Shown here piece after piece: positions 19,208-28,535 of a stretch of DNA of 64,000 nucleotides (positions are counted from its first letter, which is position 1; each line of letters begins with the position of its first letter). This stretch comes from Helicobacter mesocricetorum. GTDB lineage: Bacteria > Campylobacterota > Campylobacteria > Campylobacterales > Helicobacteraceae. The DNA lies in the NCBI RefSeq assembly GCF_900198605.1, contig NZ_FZPJ01000004.1:24825-88824 (forward strand), read 5' to 3'. The notes under the pieces are model-generated. The model was given only the letters and a program-made list of their open reading frames with translations, had not been told where the DNA came from and made no database searches. Both the position numbers and the translations under genes were made by a program.

Positions 19208-19235
19208 ATTTTTATTAAAGTTTTAGTAAAAATAC

Positions 19236-19241
19236 TATAAT
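19236..19241 (+). promoter_or_regulatory. -10 element for atpE
   Basis: TATAAT 68 bases upstream of the atpE start, leaving a leader of about 60 nt, so atpE may be transcribed independently of pnp. Confidence 0.5.
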
Positions 19242-19308
19242 ATCCATTTTCACAAAGCAGTAAGTAGGGGATAGATCCGAACGGGCTTTGAAATATTAAG
19301 GAGAAAAT

Positions 19309-19623
19309 ATGAAAAAGTTACTTTTAGTTTTCTTTGCATTAGCAAGTGTTGCTTTTGCTGCGGAAGGTGAAACATTGTTGTCTTATTCTGCAATTGCTGC
19401 AGGTATTGGTTTGGGTATTGCCGCATTAGGTGGTGCAGTTGGTATGGGAAATACAGCGGCGGCGACTATTTCTGGTATGGCTAGAAATCCCGGAATTGGT
19501 GGTAAATTAATGACAACAATGTTTATTGCTTTAGCTATGATTGAAGCGCAGGTTATTTATACACTTGTTGTAGCACTTATTTTACTCTATGCAAATCCAT
19601 TTTTAGCAATTTTAGGCTTATAA
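19309..19623 (+). CDS. atpE: ATP synthase F0 subunit c
   Basis: A 104-residue two-helix protein forming the rotating c-ring. A signal-like N-terminus (MKKLLLVFFALASVAFA) precedes the first helix, as in other Campylobacterota. The first helix is a Gly-rich GIAALGGAVGMGN packing motif and the second carries the proton-binding Glu in FIALAMIEAQVIYTLV. As in H. pylori it is away from the main atp operon. Confidence 0.96.
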   Translation: MKKLLLVFFALASVAFAAEGETLLSYSAIAAGIGLGIAALGGAVGMGNTAAATISGMARNPGIGGKLMTTMFIALAMIEAQVIYTLVVALILLYANPFLAILGL

Positions 19624-19649
19624 GATTCAAGGATTCCTTGAATCTACTA
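19623..19649 (+). terminator. Rho-independent terminator after atpE
   Basis: A perfect 10-bp stem, AGATTCAAGG (19623-19632) with CCTTGAATCT (19636-19645), and a three-base loop, directly after the stop codon and followed by ACTACTTTT. Confidence 0.8.
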
Positions 19650-19654
19650 CTTTT

Positions 19655-19738
19655 GCGCTGGTGGTGGAATGGTAGACACACCATCTTGAGGGGGTGGCGG
19701 GGCGACCCGTGCGAGTTCAAGTCTCGCCCAGCGCACCA
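19655..19738 (+). tRNA. tRNA-Leu (anticodon GAG)
   Basis: An 84-nt class II tRNA. The acceptor stem GCGCTGG pairs with CCAGCGC and the CCA end is encoded. The anticodon stem CCATC/GGTGG encloses a loop with T33 and anticodon GAG (CUY leucine codons). A variable arm of 13 nt (GGG/CCC stem) and the T-arm GCGAG-TTCAAGT-CTCGC complete the cloverleaf. Confidence 0.97.
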
Positions 19739-19868
19739 TATATACTTTCTGAGTTTTTCATTTCTAGTTTTTTAATTTTTAAACTTTTTAGCAAAATTTT
19801 ATCCTAAAAGATATTTTGTGCTTATTGCCTAATAATAAAAATATTTCTTATTATTAAGTAATTTATGT

Positions 19869-19874
19869 TATAAT
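19869..19874 (+). promoter_or_regulatory. -10 element for exbB-exbD-tonB
   Basis: TATAAT 37 bases before the exbB start. I see no clear Fur box, although iron control would be expected for a TonB system. Confidence 0.5.
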
Positions 19875-19910
19875 CTTAAGTGATATTTTAATAAACAAGG
19901 ATTATTGGCA

Positions 19911-20348
19911 ATGGAGTTTTTAAAAGAGAGTGTCGATTATGCGATTTTTGGAATTTTGGGTGTTATGGGGTTTATTGCACTTTGGCTTAGCATTGAACGC
20001 GTTATATTTTTTGCAAAGATTGAATTTGAAGAATACCCTACTTTGGAATCTTTTGAAGATTCTATCACTAAGCATTTAACAACGCTTTATATTATTTATT
20101 CTAATGCTCCTTATGTGGGTTTATTGGGGACCGTTATAGGGATTATGATTACTTTTTATGATATGGGCTTGAGTGGAAATATAGATACCAAAGAAATTAT
20201 GACTGGTCTATCTTTGGCTCTAAAGGCGACTGCATTAGGGCTTGCTGTGGCTATCCCGACCTTGATTGCTTATAATGCCTTTTATCGTAAGATTACGCTT
20301 CTTAGCAATCTCTATAAAACAAGGAATAGTAATGTTAAAGATTCCTAA
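19911..20348 (+). CDS. exbB: ExbB-type proton channel subunit
   Basis: A MotA/TolQ/ExbB-family inner-membrane protein of 145 residues, the short form, with three membrane helices and the conserved SNAPYVGLLGTVIGIMITFYDM pore region. With ExbD it couples proton flow to TonB. A TTG two codons upstream is in frame, but AAGGA spacing favours the ATG at 19911. The order exbB-exbD-tonB matches H. pylori HP1339-HP1341 by recall. Confidence 0.93.
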   Translation: MEFLKESVDYAIFGILGVMGFIALWLSIERVIFFAKIEFEEYPTLESFEDSITKHLTTLYIIYSNAPYVGLLGTVIGIMITFYDMGLSGNIDTKEIMTGLSLALKATALGLAVAIPTLIAYNAFYRKITLLSNLYKTRNSNVKDS

Positions 20349-20715
20349 AAATGAATCCTTAAATATCGTCCCTTTTATTGATATTATGCTAGTTTTATTG
20401 GCGATTGTCTTGAGTGTCTCTACCTTTATTGCTCAGGGAAAAATACCTATTGATTTGCCTAAGAGTTCTCATTCTATGTCTAATCAAGATGAAAAAAAGA
20501 TTAGAATACTTGTGGATAAGGAGAATAAGCTTTATTTAGAGGATGTTTTGGTGGATTTAGAAGTGCTAAGAAATGAATTAGTCAATCTTAATCCTAAAAC
20601 TTTGGTTGAATTAAGGAGTGATAGGGAAGCTAAATTTGATACTTTTATCCAAATTGTTGATATTCTAAAAGGAAAAGATCATGAAAACTTCAGTATTGCC
20701 ACGCAACAGCAATAG
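20332..20715 (+). CDS. exbD: ExbD-type biopolymer transport protein
   Basis: A 127-residue protein with one N-terminal helix containing the proton-carrying Asp in NIVPFIDIMLVLLAIVL, then a periplasmic domain. I chose the ATG at 20332, which overlaps exbB by 17 bases and follows AAGGAATA, over an upstream in-frame ATG that adds 22 residues atypical of the family. Its end overlaps tonB by 35 bases. Confidence 0.93.
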   Translation: MLKIPKNESLNIVPFIDIMLVLLAIVLSVSTFIAQGKIPIDLPKSSHSMSNQDEKKIRILVDKENKLYLEDVLVDLEVLRNELVNLNPKTLVELRSDREAKFDTFIQIVDILKGKDHENFSIATQQQ

Positions 20716-21361
20716 CACTTTGTATTCTTTTATTATGGCAAGTGCAATTTATGGTTTTCTTATTTTGAGTGTTTTGATAGTAGGAAAAAATTTTACCTCA
20801 AAAGAAGATGTAGGATTGCAAACTCAAAATCTTGCTATCTCCTTAAATCAATTTATGCCCGATACACCACAAGTTCAGCCTCTTCAGCCTCCAATGCCCA
20901 AACCCATACAGAAGATTAATAAGCCTTTGCCTAAGAAAACCAAACCCAAACATCATCGCAAAGAATATAAAATGGTTCAACCCTCGCCGCAAGAGGCTTT
21001 AGAGCCACCGATACAAAAGGTTGCCTCCAATCCCAATCCAACTCCTACAAATCAGGCACCCCAGATGCTAACTTTTGGTAAGAATAATGATCCTTTTTTG
21101 CTCGCTATCAAACAGGCTATTGATAGGAATCTCCATTACCCAAGAAAGGCTAGAATGATGAGGATAGAGGGTGTTGTTACGATAGAATTTACTTTACTTG
21201 CAGGTGGAGGAGTTCAAAGTGTAAAGATTATAAAATCTTCAGGAAACCCTATTTTGGATAAATCGGCTTTAAGAACTATTTTTGATGCACAAGAGAGTTT
21301 TCCATCAGCAAAAAATAATGTAATTATCCAAATCCCTATCCAATATCATTTAAAGAGCTAA
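20681..21361 (+). CDS. tonB: TonB energy transducer
   Basis: A 226-residue protein: one N-terminal membrane anchor (about residues 14-36), a Pro/Lys-rich spacer (residues 60-125, PQVQPLQPPMPKP and KPLPKKTKPKHHRK) and a C-terminal TonB domain with YPRKARMMRIEGVVTIEFTL. It transmits the ExbBD proton-motive signal to outer-membrane receptors for iron, nickel or heme. Its last 12 bases overlap the convergent 2-hydroxyacid dehydrogenase gene. Confidence 0.94.
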   Translation: MKTSVLPRNSNSTLYSFIMASAIYGFLILSVLIVGKNFTSKEDVGLQTQNLAISLNQFMPDTPQVQPLQPPMPKPIQKINKPLPKKTKPKHHRKEYKMVQPSPQEALEPPIQKVASNPNPTPTNQAPQMLTFGKNNDPFLLAIKQAIDRNLHYPRKARMMRIEGVVTIEFTLLAGGGVQSVKIIKSSGNPILDKSALRTIFDAQESFPSAKNNVIIQIPIQYHLKS

Positions 21362-22291
21362 AAACTCTTTAATGTTTTTAACTATCCCTTCGATTAATAT
21401 TTCTTTGCTTTGTTCGTATCCCCAAGCGTTATGGGGAGTAAATAGCATTTGGTGAGAAATGCTTTTATCAAGCAAGGGATTATTTTCTTGTATAGGCTCC
21501 TTAGTAAATACATCAAGCCCTACATAGAATCTTCGCTGTTTTAGTGCTTGTGCTAAATCTTCTTCATTAATGATTCCGCCTCTTCCAATGTTGATTAAAA
21601 TGCTATTTTCTTGCAGGAACGATAGGTTTTTTGCGTGGAGCAAATTTTGTGTTGCTGGATTTAAGGGTGCGTGGATAGAAATTACAAAACTTGTTTTTAG
21701 GAGTTCTTCTAAAGGCAAGGATGGATAGTCTTTATTTGTGTTTTTGCCACTTGTTGAGTAATAGCATACCTTAGCACCAAAGGCAGATGCTAATCTCGCA
21801 ACTTCTCTTCCAATAGAACCCAATCCAATAATCCCCCATTGTTTGTTGTTTAAAAGCTCTAAAGGCAAAGAAAGTTCTGTAAAAAGAGGATTTTTGGCGT
21901 ATTCTCCACTCTTAACATAAGAATCATAAAAGGGTAATTTTGCGCAAAGTCCTAAGGCTAACATTAAAGTGTGCTGTGCCACACTTTGGGTAGAATATCC
22001 AGCGACATTTTTAACTACTATGCCTAATTCTTTTGCGGCTTCTAAATCCACATTATTTATCCCGGTTGCTGTAATGCAAATAAGCTTTAAGTCTTGTTTG
22101 AGGGCTTCTAAGGTTTCTTTGTTTAAAACGACTTTATTGCTAAGAATAATATTTGCTCCTTTGCTTCTTTGCAAGGTTTCTTCGGGTTTGGTTGTAGGGT
22201 AGGCAGTGTAAGTGCCAAAAGATTCAAGTTTTGATTGGATATTGCTCTCCCCTAAACTTAAAGCGTCTAAAAACACGATTTTGTTTTGCAT
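21350..22291 (-). CDS. D-2-hydroxyacid dehydrogenase
   Basis: A 313-residue NAD-dependent enzyme of the glycerate/lactate dehydrogenase family. The NAD loop is GIIGLGSIGREVARLA; the catalytic Arg lies after FVISIHAPLNPAT, and NIGRGGIINEEDL, Glu in FTKEP and the His of LFTPHNAWGYE complete the active site. The substrate may be hydroxypyruvate or a 2-keto acid. It reads toward tonB and is divergent from argB, the starts 51 bases apart. Confidence 0.88.
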   Translation of the reverse strand: MQNKIVFLDALSLGESNIQSKLESFGTYTAYPTTKPEETLQRSKGANIILSNKVVLNKETLEALKQDLKLICITATGINNVDLEAAKELGIVVKNVAGYSTQSVAQHTLMLALGLCAKLPFYDSYVKSGEYAKNPLFTELSLPLELLNNKQWGIIGLGSIGREVARLASAFGAKVCYYSTSGKNTNKDYPSLPLEELLKTSFVISIHAPLNPATQNLLHAKNLSFLQENSILINIGRGGIINEEDLAQALKQRRFYVGLDVFTKEPIQENNPLLDKSISHQMLFTPHNAWGYEQSKEILIEGIVKNIKEFLAL

Positions 22292-22316
22292 TGGGTATCC
22301 TTTTGGTATAATTTAT

Positions 22317-22322
22317 ACTATT
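22317..22322 (+). promoter_or_regulatory. -10 element for argB
   Basis: TATAAT 20 bases before the argB ATG, giving a very short leader. Confidence 0.5.
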
Positions 22323-22342
22323 TTACTACAAAAAGGAATAAA

Positions 22343-23197
22343 ATGCGCAATCATTCTAGAATCGTCTCTATCTTGCTTGATTCGCTTCCATATATTAGAC
22401 TTTTTAGGGGTTCTAAAATTGTGATTAAGTATGGCGGTGCGGCACAAATTAATCCTCATTTAAAAGAGCAGTTTGCTATTGATATTGTTTTGCTTTATAT
22501 GCTAGGGATTAAACCCATTATTGTTCATGGTGGGGGAAAAAGGATTAACGAATTATTAGAGCTACTCCAAATCCAAAGTCAATTTATTAATGGGCTTAGA
22601 GTAACAAGCATTGATGCTTTAAGGATTGTTGAAATGGTGCTTAGTGGCGAAATCAATAAAGAAATTACCGCATTTTTAAATTTTCACGGTGTAAATGCCA
22701 TTGGTATTAGTGGCAAGGACGCCTCTTTATTACAAGCTAGAGAAAAAGATGGCGGGAAGTATGGCTACACTGGAGAAATTACAGAGGTTAGGGCAGAGGT
22801 AATTGATAATCTTTTAGAGCAGAATCTCATTCCTGTGATTGCACCCATTGCTAGTGGCGAAGAATCAGGGCATCCGGGGTTTAATGTTAATGCAGATAGT
22901 GTCGCAAGCTCTGTGGCTATTGCGACAAAAGCCCAAAGAGCTATTTTTTTAACAGATACTAGAGGGGTTTTAGATGAGAATAAAGAAATTTTAGAGAGTT
23001 TAAACTTGCAAGAAGCGCAAGAGTTAATCGCAAAAGGTGTGATTGTCGGTGGTATGATACCTAAAGTGGAAGCGTGTTTGGAATGTGTAAAACAAGGTGT
23101 GGAAAAAGCACATATTATTGATGGTAGAGTTCCGCATTCTCTTTTATTGGAGCTTTTTACCTCTCAAGGAATAGGAAGTCAGTTTATAGCAGAATGA
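22343..23197 (+). CDS. argB: Acetylglutamate kinase
   Basis: The second step of arginine synthesis: phosphorylation of N-acetylglutamate. Amino acid kinase motifs are VIKYGGAAQIN, PIIVHGGGKRINE, NVNADSVASSVA and GGMIPKVEACL. I chose the ATG at 22343 (AAAGGAATA site); the longer frame from 22286 adds a Trp/Tyr-rich stretch unlike the family. 284 residues. argD lies separately at 31613. H. pylori lacks this pathway, so this separates the organism from the gastric species. Confidence 0.95.
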   Translation: MRNHSRIVSILLDSLPYIRLFRGSKIVIKYGGAAQINPHLKEQFAIDIVLLYMLGIKPIIVHGGGKRINELLELLQIQSQFINGLRVTSIDALRIVEMVLSGEINKEITAFLNFHGVNAIGISGKDASLLQAREKDGGKYGYTGEITEVRAEVIDNLLEQNLIPVIAPIASGEESGHPGFNVNADSVASSVAIATKAQRAIFLTDTRGVLDENKEILESLNLQEAQELIAKGVIVGGMIPKVEACLECVKQGVEKAHIIDGRVPHSLLLELFTSQGIGSQFIAE

Positions 23198-23273
23198 AAT
23201 TTTGATATTTTGTTAAAGATATAATTTCTTGATATAAGAATTAGACAAGATATTTTAGAGGAATCTCTTAGGA

Positions 23274-25499
23274 TTATTGCTTTAATCCCAAGAGAGTGTT
23301 GAGAATCTGATCAGCGGTGGTAACAGATTTAGAGTTTGCTTGAAATCCTCTTTGCACGACAATAAGTTGCGTTAATCCTCTACTAAGGTCTGTATTGCTC
23401 ATCTCTAATTTAGAGGCTTCTACGGATGCCCTGCCCCCTGTTCCAGCAGTTCCTATTGTGGCTCGTCCAGAGTTTGGGCTTTCTGCATAGAGATTGCTTC
23501 CAGATTCTTGCAAACCTTCGTAATTCGCAAATGTTGCAACAGCTACTTGTGCCAAAGCAAGATCGCGTCCATTATTAAAGTGTCCTATCATTGTGCCTGT
23601 TTTATCAAAGTAGAAGCTTTCAAGCTGTCCTGATGGATAACCATCACCATTAACTTGTGTGGCTGAGGATTCTGAACCTGTGCTTGTAAGTCCAGAATGT
23701 CCCCCTGCTGTCCCAAAATTTAAATTGATATTTTGTGGAAAAGCAGCTCCATTGTTGGGTTTAAATTGGATAGTAGAAGGATTAAATCCTAGCAATTCTC
23801 CTTGATTCCCAAAGGTTACACTACCGCCTTCTAAGATATTAGATCTTTGTGCGCTAGCCCCAAGTAACTCTGCGGGTTCTGGAACGATAACTTTCCAAGC
23901 CCATTCTTTATCTCTAATTTTGGTGAAGTCTATGGTTAAATTGTGTTTATTCCCAAGGCTGTCATAAATGGCAATAGTAGAAGCAAATTTAGCCATTCTT
24001 AAGCCGCTAGAAGTGGTAACATTTCCTCCTTCGACTAATACTCCTGTGTTTAATCCTTTCATTTGATTTTTAAAAAGAACATTGGTGGTTGTAAGTGTAT
24101 CGTTATAAGCGGAGACAAATATGTTAAGATTGTCATACGCAGGTTGTCTTAAACCAGCACCTATACCTATTGTATTAGCACTTGCATTAAATCCATCTTG
24201 TTTGTTTTCAATTGCAAATTGTCCGCTATTATTGAGTATTACTTTAACACTAAAAGTTGATTGCACAAAAAGACCATTGGCAGCCGCTGCGGCAGCTGCT
24301 GCAGAATCTCCACCAAATTGTTTAATTTTGTTTGCGTCTTGTTGGAGTAAGGCTCTTAAATCTTCTGTTGTTCGGAAGTTTCCTGAGGCAGAATCTGCAT
24401 CGGTTTGTTGGGTATAGCTGTATCTAAAAGCAGTAGTTACGGTAATATTAGCACTATCGCTAAAAGCGGTGCCTCCTGTGATTTTAGCCCTTATGTTTTT
24501 CTTACTCGCATCACCATCAATTTGATTGGTATTTTGCAAGACAAGTCGCCCACTTCTAATGAGGGCTTCTACGCCTGTGGTATCTTTTTGGTTATTAATG
24601 GCTACTTGTGCAGAGAGTAAATTAGAAGACCTAGAAGTTTGTGGGTTATTTGTCCAAGTAATATCAACTTCATTAATAGTAATAGTTGTAGAACCTGCGT
24701 AAGCACTATCAATGTCTAGGGCTTGTGAAGTAGCGGTTTGGTAGCTTACCCATATCCCTTGATTTTCTTGTAAGCGCATAGATTCTCCAGCATCATTAAA
24801 CATAACTCCCATATCTTGCTCAACTTCAAGTTGTCTATCTTTAGTATCATAAGTCCTATCTAATCCACCTGCTAAATAGTTATTTGTTGCTGTGCTATCT
24901 AAGGGGTTTGGGAGAGTGGTATGCTCTGTTCTTACTCCGCTTGTTAAATTGATAGCTCCCGTAACATTTGTAGTTGCTCTTGCTGGGATAGTAAGTCGAG
25001 GATCGATAGTGATGTTTCCAGTGGGTCTAGTAGAATCTACGGTTCCTGTGCCTGATGAATTAAGATCTCCTAAATCTCTAAGCCACCCTTGGACAATGTA
25101 TCCGCTTGTTGTTACAAGATTTCCTACTGCATCAAAGGATAATCCCCCATCTCTTGTATAAAGATGAGATACACCGCCATTCCCACTTACTACAAACATA
25201 CCATTTCCTGTTAATGCCAAGTCTGCCTTTCTTTGTGTGTTTTGTAAAGAGCCTTGTGAGAAAACTTTTGTAGTAGTTTCTATCCCGGTTCCAAGTCCAA
25301 TAGAATAGTCATTAACACCACCAAAACCATTATATGGAACTGTTGCACCACGTTGAGTTTGAACAATCATAGTAGAAAAATCTGCACGGGAGTATTTAAA
25401 GCCATTGGTATTGACATTGGCAATATTATTGGATTCGACATCTAATGCGATTTGATGCGCCTGCATACCGCCTACTCCGGACCATAGAGATCGTAACAT
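23274..25499 (-). CDS. flgE: Flagellar hook protein FlgE
   Basis: This 741-residue protein polymerises into the hook joining the basal body to the filament. The N-terminal MLRSLWSGVGGMQAHQIALDVESNNIANVNTNGFKYSR and C-terminal QLIVVQRGFQANSKSVTTADQIL segments are the conserved coiled-coil D0 regions. The centre has variable Ser/Thr/Asn-rich domains, including an Ala-run of eleven residues near position 400. I start at ATG 25499 (AAAGGATTGC site). The size is like H. pylori FlgE and larger than in enterics. It is preceded by a perfect sigma-54 promoter. Confidence 0.97.
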   Translation of the reverse strand: MLRSLWSGVGGMQAHQIALDVESNNIANVNTNGFKYSRADFSTMIVQTQRGATVPYNGFGGVNDYSIGLGTGIETTTKVFSQGSLQNTQRKADLALTGNGMFVVSGNGGVSHLYTRDGGLSFDAVGNLVTTSGYIVQGWLRDLGDLNSSGTGTVDSTRPTGNITIDPRLTIPARATTNVTGAINLTSGVRTEHTTLPNPLDSTATNNYLAGGLDRTYDTKDRQLEVEQDMGVMFNDAGESMRLQENQGIWVSYQTATSQALDIDSAYAGSTTITINEVDITWTNNPQTSRSSNLLSAQVAINNQKDTTGVEALIRSGRLVLQNTNQIDGDASKKNIRAKITGGTAFSDSANITVTTAFRYSYTQQTDADSASGNFRTTEDLRALLQQDANKIKQFGGDSAAAAAAAANGLFVQSTFSVKVILNNSGQFAIENKQDGFNASANTIGIGAGLRQPAYDNLNIFVSAYNDTLTTTNVLFKNQMKGLNTGVLVEGGNVTTSSGLRMAKFASTIAIYDSLGNKHNLTIDFTKIRDKEWAWKVIVPEPAELLGASAQRSNILEGGSVTFGNQGELLGFNPSTIQFKPNNGAAFPQNINLNFGTAGGHSGLTSTGSESSATQVNGDGYPSGQLESFYFDKTGTMIGHFNNGRDLALAQVAVATFANYEGLQESGSNLYAESPNSGRATIGTAGTGGRASVEASKLEMSNTDLSRGLTQLIVVQRGFQANSKSVTTADQILNTLLGLKQ

Positions 25500-25537
25500 T
25501 TGCAATCCTTTTAGTAAAAAAGTATTTTTCAGACAAT

Positions 25538-25556
25538 AAAGCAAATACTATTCCAA
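25538..25556 (-). promoter_or_regulatory. Sigma-54 promoter of flgE
   Basis: On the minus strand this reads TTGGAATAGTATTTGCTTT, with the invariant GG and GC separated by 10 bases, matching the RpoN -24/-12 consensus. It lies about 40 bases before the flgE start. FlgE is an RpoN-FlgSR class II gene in Helicobacter and Campylobacter. Confidence 0.85.
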
Positions 25557-25591
25557 TTTTGTATTTTCTAAGGGTTGGATTGCGAAGTTAT

Positions 25592-26491
25592 TTAAGAAAG
25601 GTTTTTAGATAAAAGCATTTCTGAAACTTCGTGTGCGCTACCACAAAAATGTTCTTTAAATTGTGTTTTATTAAAGGTTTTTTGTCGTTTTGCTAACTGT
25701 AAAGTATGGGTTGTAATTAATGATTCTAAGTATTCTTTGGAAAACTCTCCTTTTAAGAATTGCCTTACTTCCTTAATGCCTATACTCTTAGCCCATTGAT
25801 AAGAATCCCCAAAGCGATTTAAGAGTGTTGTTACCTCCTCTATAAGTCCTTTTTGCAACATAAGGTGAGTTCTTTTTGTAATTTTTTGCTTGAGTTCTTC
25901 TTTAGATAAGAGTATTTCATAAATTTCACAATTTTTTAAAAGGGGTATTGGAGGGTTTTTTTGGAAATATTGCGTGGGAGTTAAAGAGGTGCTAAAATAA
26001 ATCTCTAACGCTTTATTGGTGCGATAGGTATCATTGGGATGGATCTTTGTTGTTTTATCAATAGATTTTAGATAAATAAAGCGGGATTGTTGGGTGGAAA
26101 ATGTATGGATTTTTTGCCGTATAGCTGTTTTTTCTTCTTGGGTGAGTTTAGGGAATGTTGAGAGTCCTTCTAAGAGTATTTTTAGATAAAAGCTTGTTCC
26201 CCCGACAATTAAGAGGTTTTTTTGATGATTTTTTGCATAAGCTTTAGCTTTTTGGTATTCTTGGATAAAAACTTGTGCATTATGAGATTCCTTTGGGGTT
26301 AAAATATCGATACCAAAGTGCGGTATTTCTCTTATTTCTTCTTTAGAGGGTTTTGCAGAGGCGATATTGATTTGCTGATAAATGCTTAGAGAATCCAAAG
26401 AAAGGATAATAGCGTTTAATTTATCGGCAAGGTTTAAGGATAGTTCGGTTTTGCCAGAGCCACTTGCTCCTAAAATGGCAATTTCTCTCAA
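25592..26491 (-). CDS. miaA: tRNA dimethylallyltransferase
   Basis: Transfers an isopentenyl group to A37 of tRNAs reading UNN codons. The N-terminal P-loop is ILGASGSGKTELSLNLA, followed by SLDSLSIYQQINIASAKPS and the TNKALEIY segment. 299 residues, normal length. It overlaps proC by four bases. Confidence 0.95.
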   Translation of the reverse strand: MREIAILGASGSGKTELSLNLADKLNAIILSLDSLSIYQQINIASAKPSKEEIREIPHFGIDILTPKESHNAQVFIQEYQKAKAYAKNHQKNLLIVGGTSFYLKILLEGLSTFPKLTQEEKTAIRQKIHTFSTQQSRFIYLKSIDKTTKIHPNDTYRTNKALEIYFSTSLTPTQYFQKNPPIPLLKNCEIYEILLSKEELKQKITKRTHLMLQKGLIEEVTTLLNRFGDSYQWAKSIGIKEVRQFLKGEFSKEYLESLITTHTLQLAKRQKTFNKTQFKEHFCGSAHEVSEMLLSKNLS

Positions 26492-27225
26492 GCAGAATTC
26501 TTGGAAGCTAAAATAGCTTCAAAAAAGGCATTCCTTAGGGCATTCTTTTCTAAACTTGCTATTCCTTGAGCCGTAGAGCCTCCCGGACTCATTACGTTTT
26601 CTTTTAAAAATGTGGGATGTTGGGTTTGAAGAAGTGTTCCAAAGCCAGCAAATAGTGTTTTGACTATACGGGTAGCTTGTTCTCTAGTTAGCCCGTTAGT
26701 TACTGCAGAATCTATTATGGATTCTGCAACGAGGGCTAGAAAAGCCGGAGCGCAACCGCTAAGAGCTGTCGCTATTGGGAATAATGTTTCTTCAAGCCAA
26801 ATACAATCCCCAATGCTATTAAAGATTTCAACGGCTTCGTTTTTATAGGATTCATCACCACATAAACTTGTCATAGATTTACCAACACTTGCGCAAACAT
26901 TTGGCATAGCACGAATATAATATTTAGATTGTATAGCTTTTCGCAATGTTTCTAGGGGGATAGCATTTAGTATGGAATAAAGACATTTTGCCTCCCCTGT
27001 AAATTGGAAGCTATTAAGGGCATAAGGCTTTATGCAAAGTAGGACTTCTTTATTGTCAATTTTAATCTCTTTGGGGTTGTATTGAGGGGTTGCTTGGAAT
27101 TGTGAGCAGAAGTCTTCGATTTTTTTAGAATCTCTGCCACATACCTGTATTTCAAACTTTCCTTTTAAGCCTTCGCAAATGGCTTTTGCCATTTTTCCAT
27201 AGCCTACAATAAGGAGTGTTTTCAT
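26488..27225 (-). CDS. proC: Pyrroline-5-carboxylate reductase
   Basis: The last step of proline synthesis, NAD(P)H-dependent. The 245-residue protein has a Rossmann start LLIVGYGKMAKAICEGL, the family segment RAMPNVCASVGKSMTSL, and a C-terminal MSPGGSTAQGIASLE signature. It is coupled to fliW by an ATGA overlap and to miaA by another four-base overlap. Confidence 0.94.
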   Translation of the reverse strand: MKTLLIVGYGKMAKAICEGLKGKFEIQVCGRDSKKIEDFCSQFQATPQYNPKEIKIDNKEVLLCIKPYALNSFQFTGEAKCLYSILNAIPLETLRKAIQSKYYIRAMPNVCASVGKSMTSLCGDESYKNEAVEIFNSIGDCIWLEETLFPIATALSGCAPAFLALVAESIIDSAVTNGLTREQATRIVKTLFAGFGTLLQTQHPTFLKENVMSPGGSTAQGIASLEKNALRNAFFEAILASKNSA

Positions 27226-27653
27226 ATTTTGGCATTAAAATCAAAAAATTTTGAAATGGGTTCTGATAAGCCAAAATTTTCATATCTAAAGCTTTCTAAA
27301 ACAACTTGTGCCATAGTGAGGGTTTCAAAATTAAAAAGTAGTGGTGCTAGAAAATTTACCGTTGATTCTTCAATAGGTTCTCTAATACAGACAATATTTA
27401 ATGTTGCAAGTTTGGTGTTTGTTGGATCTATATTGGTTTTTCCTGGTAGCTCTAAGAGTGCTTTAATGGGGGCTGGAATTTCAAATTGATAATCTGCTCG
27501 CATTGTATAAGGATTAACCAAAGTAAAAGAAATTCCATCATCCCCGCAACTTTTTAGTTGCATAAAAGTCTCATCATCTTTTGCAATTTTTTCTAATGTC
27601 ATTTTTTGGATATGCTCAAATCCTAAGATTGGAGATTTTACTAGAAATTCCAT
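27222..27653 (-). CDS. fliW: Flagellar assembly factor FliW
   Basis: FliW binds CsrA and relieves its repression of flagellin translation. The 143-residue protein shows SPILGFEHIQ, VNPYTMRADYQFEIP and a TVNFLAPLLFN segment (usual family: N-x-x-API-x-x-N). I chose the ATG at 27653 (AAGG nine bases upstream); an upstream ATG at 27677 adds eight residues without support. Position next to bamD-lon matches H. pylori HP1377 (FliW2) by recall. Confidence 0.9.
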   Translation of the reverse strand: MEFLVKSPILGFEHIQKMTLEKIAKDDETFMQLKSCGDDGISFTLVNPYTMRADYQFEIPAPIKALLELPGKTNIDPTNTKLATLNIVCIREPIEESTVNFLAPLLFNFETLTMAQVVLESFRYENFGLSEPISKFFDFNAKI

Positions 27654-27776
27654 ATGCTTGAACCTTGTAAAAATCATTTTTAAAAGAATTAAAGTTTTAT
27701 ACCAAACATTCTATCGTAATAAAAGCAAAAAATCAATTTTTATTTAAAATTTATAAAACCTGTATGTAACTTAAGT

Positions 27777-27782
27777 TATAAT
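27777..27782 (+). promoter_or_regulatory. -10 element for bamD-lon-rnhB
   Basis: TATAAT in the fliW/bamD divergent region, about 71 bases before the bamD start. Confidence 0.5.
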
Positions 27783-27852
27783 CGCCAATTTAAATTTATA
27801 AACAATGTGATTGTTAATATGTTGAGGCGAAAATATCGTTTTAAGGGATAAA

Positions 27853-28530
27853 ATGATGCAGTTTTTTAGAATCTGTTTTTTGAGTGTAGGTGTTTTAATA
27901 GGTGTTATAGGGCTTAGTGCTTGTTCTTCAAAGACAAATAGTGGTTTAGCACTTGATGAGATTAATAAGCCTGCGGATTATTGGTATGAAAATATGCTTA
28001 AAGAAATTCGTAATGGGGATTTAGAAAAAGCAGATAGTTACTTTGTTTCTTTGCAAAGTGAGCATTTAAATTCTCCTTTGCTTTCTGAAGCAATGCTTAT
28101 TTTAGGTAGGGCGCATATGCAATCAGAGGAATATCTTTTGGCAAGCTTTTATTTTGATGAATTCATTAAACGTTTTGGGGATGAAAGAAATATTGATTTT
28201 GTGGAGTTTTTGAAGTTACAGGCGAATTATTTTGCTTTTGCAAAACAGCATAGAGACCAACAGCTTTTAATGGATTCTGTTAAATTAGCCGAAAACTTTA
28301 GCGACAAATATCCTTATTCGCGTTATCGTCCATTCTCTGATATGATATTACTAAGGCTCCAACTAGCAAATCTTAGCCTAGAAAAAGAAATTATAAGGAT
28401 TTATAAAAGGAAGGATAAGAAGCAAGCTGTTGAATATTATCAGAAAAAAATTGATGAAAATGCTTGGATAAAAGATGTTTTTTATCAAGAAGCCAAGTCG
28501 CCTTGGTATCAGAAAATCTTTGAATGGTAG
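27853..28530 (+). CDS. bamD: Outer-membrane assembly lipoprotein BamD
   Basis: A 225-residue lipoprotein: the signal helix ends in the lipobox LSAC with the lipidated Cys near residue 24. The rest is TPR-like helices, with ADYWYENMLKEI typical of the first repeat. BamD with BamA folds outer-membrane beta-barrels. The alternative start one codon later is equivalent. lon begins six bases after its stop. Confidence 0.92.
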   Translation: MMQFFRICFLSVGVLIGVIGLSACSSKTNSGLALDEINKPADYWYENMLKEIRNGDLEKADSYFVSLQSEHLNSPLLSEAMLILGRAHMQSEEYLLASFYFDEFIKRFGDERNIDFVEFLKLQANYFAFAKQHRDQQLLMDSVKLAENFSDKYPYSRYRPFSDMILLRLQLANLSLEKEIIRIYKRKDKKQAVEYYQKKIDENAWIKDVFYQEAKSPWYQKIFEW

Positions 28531-28535
28531 GAAAT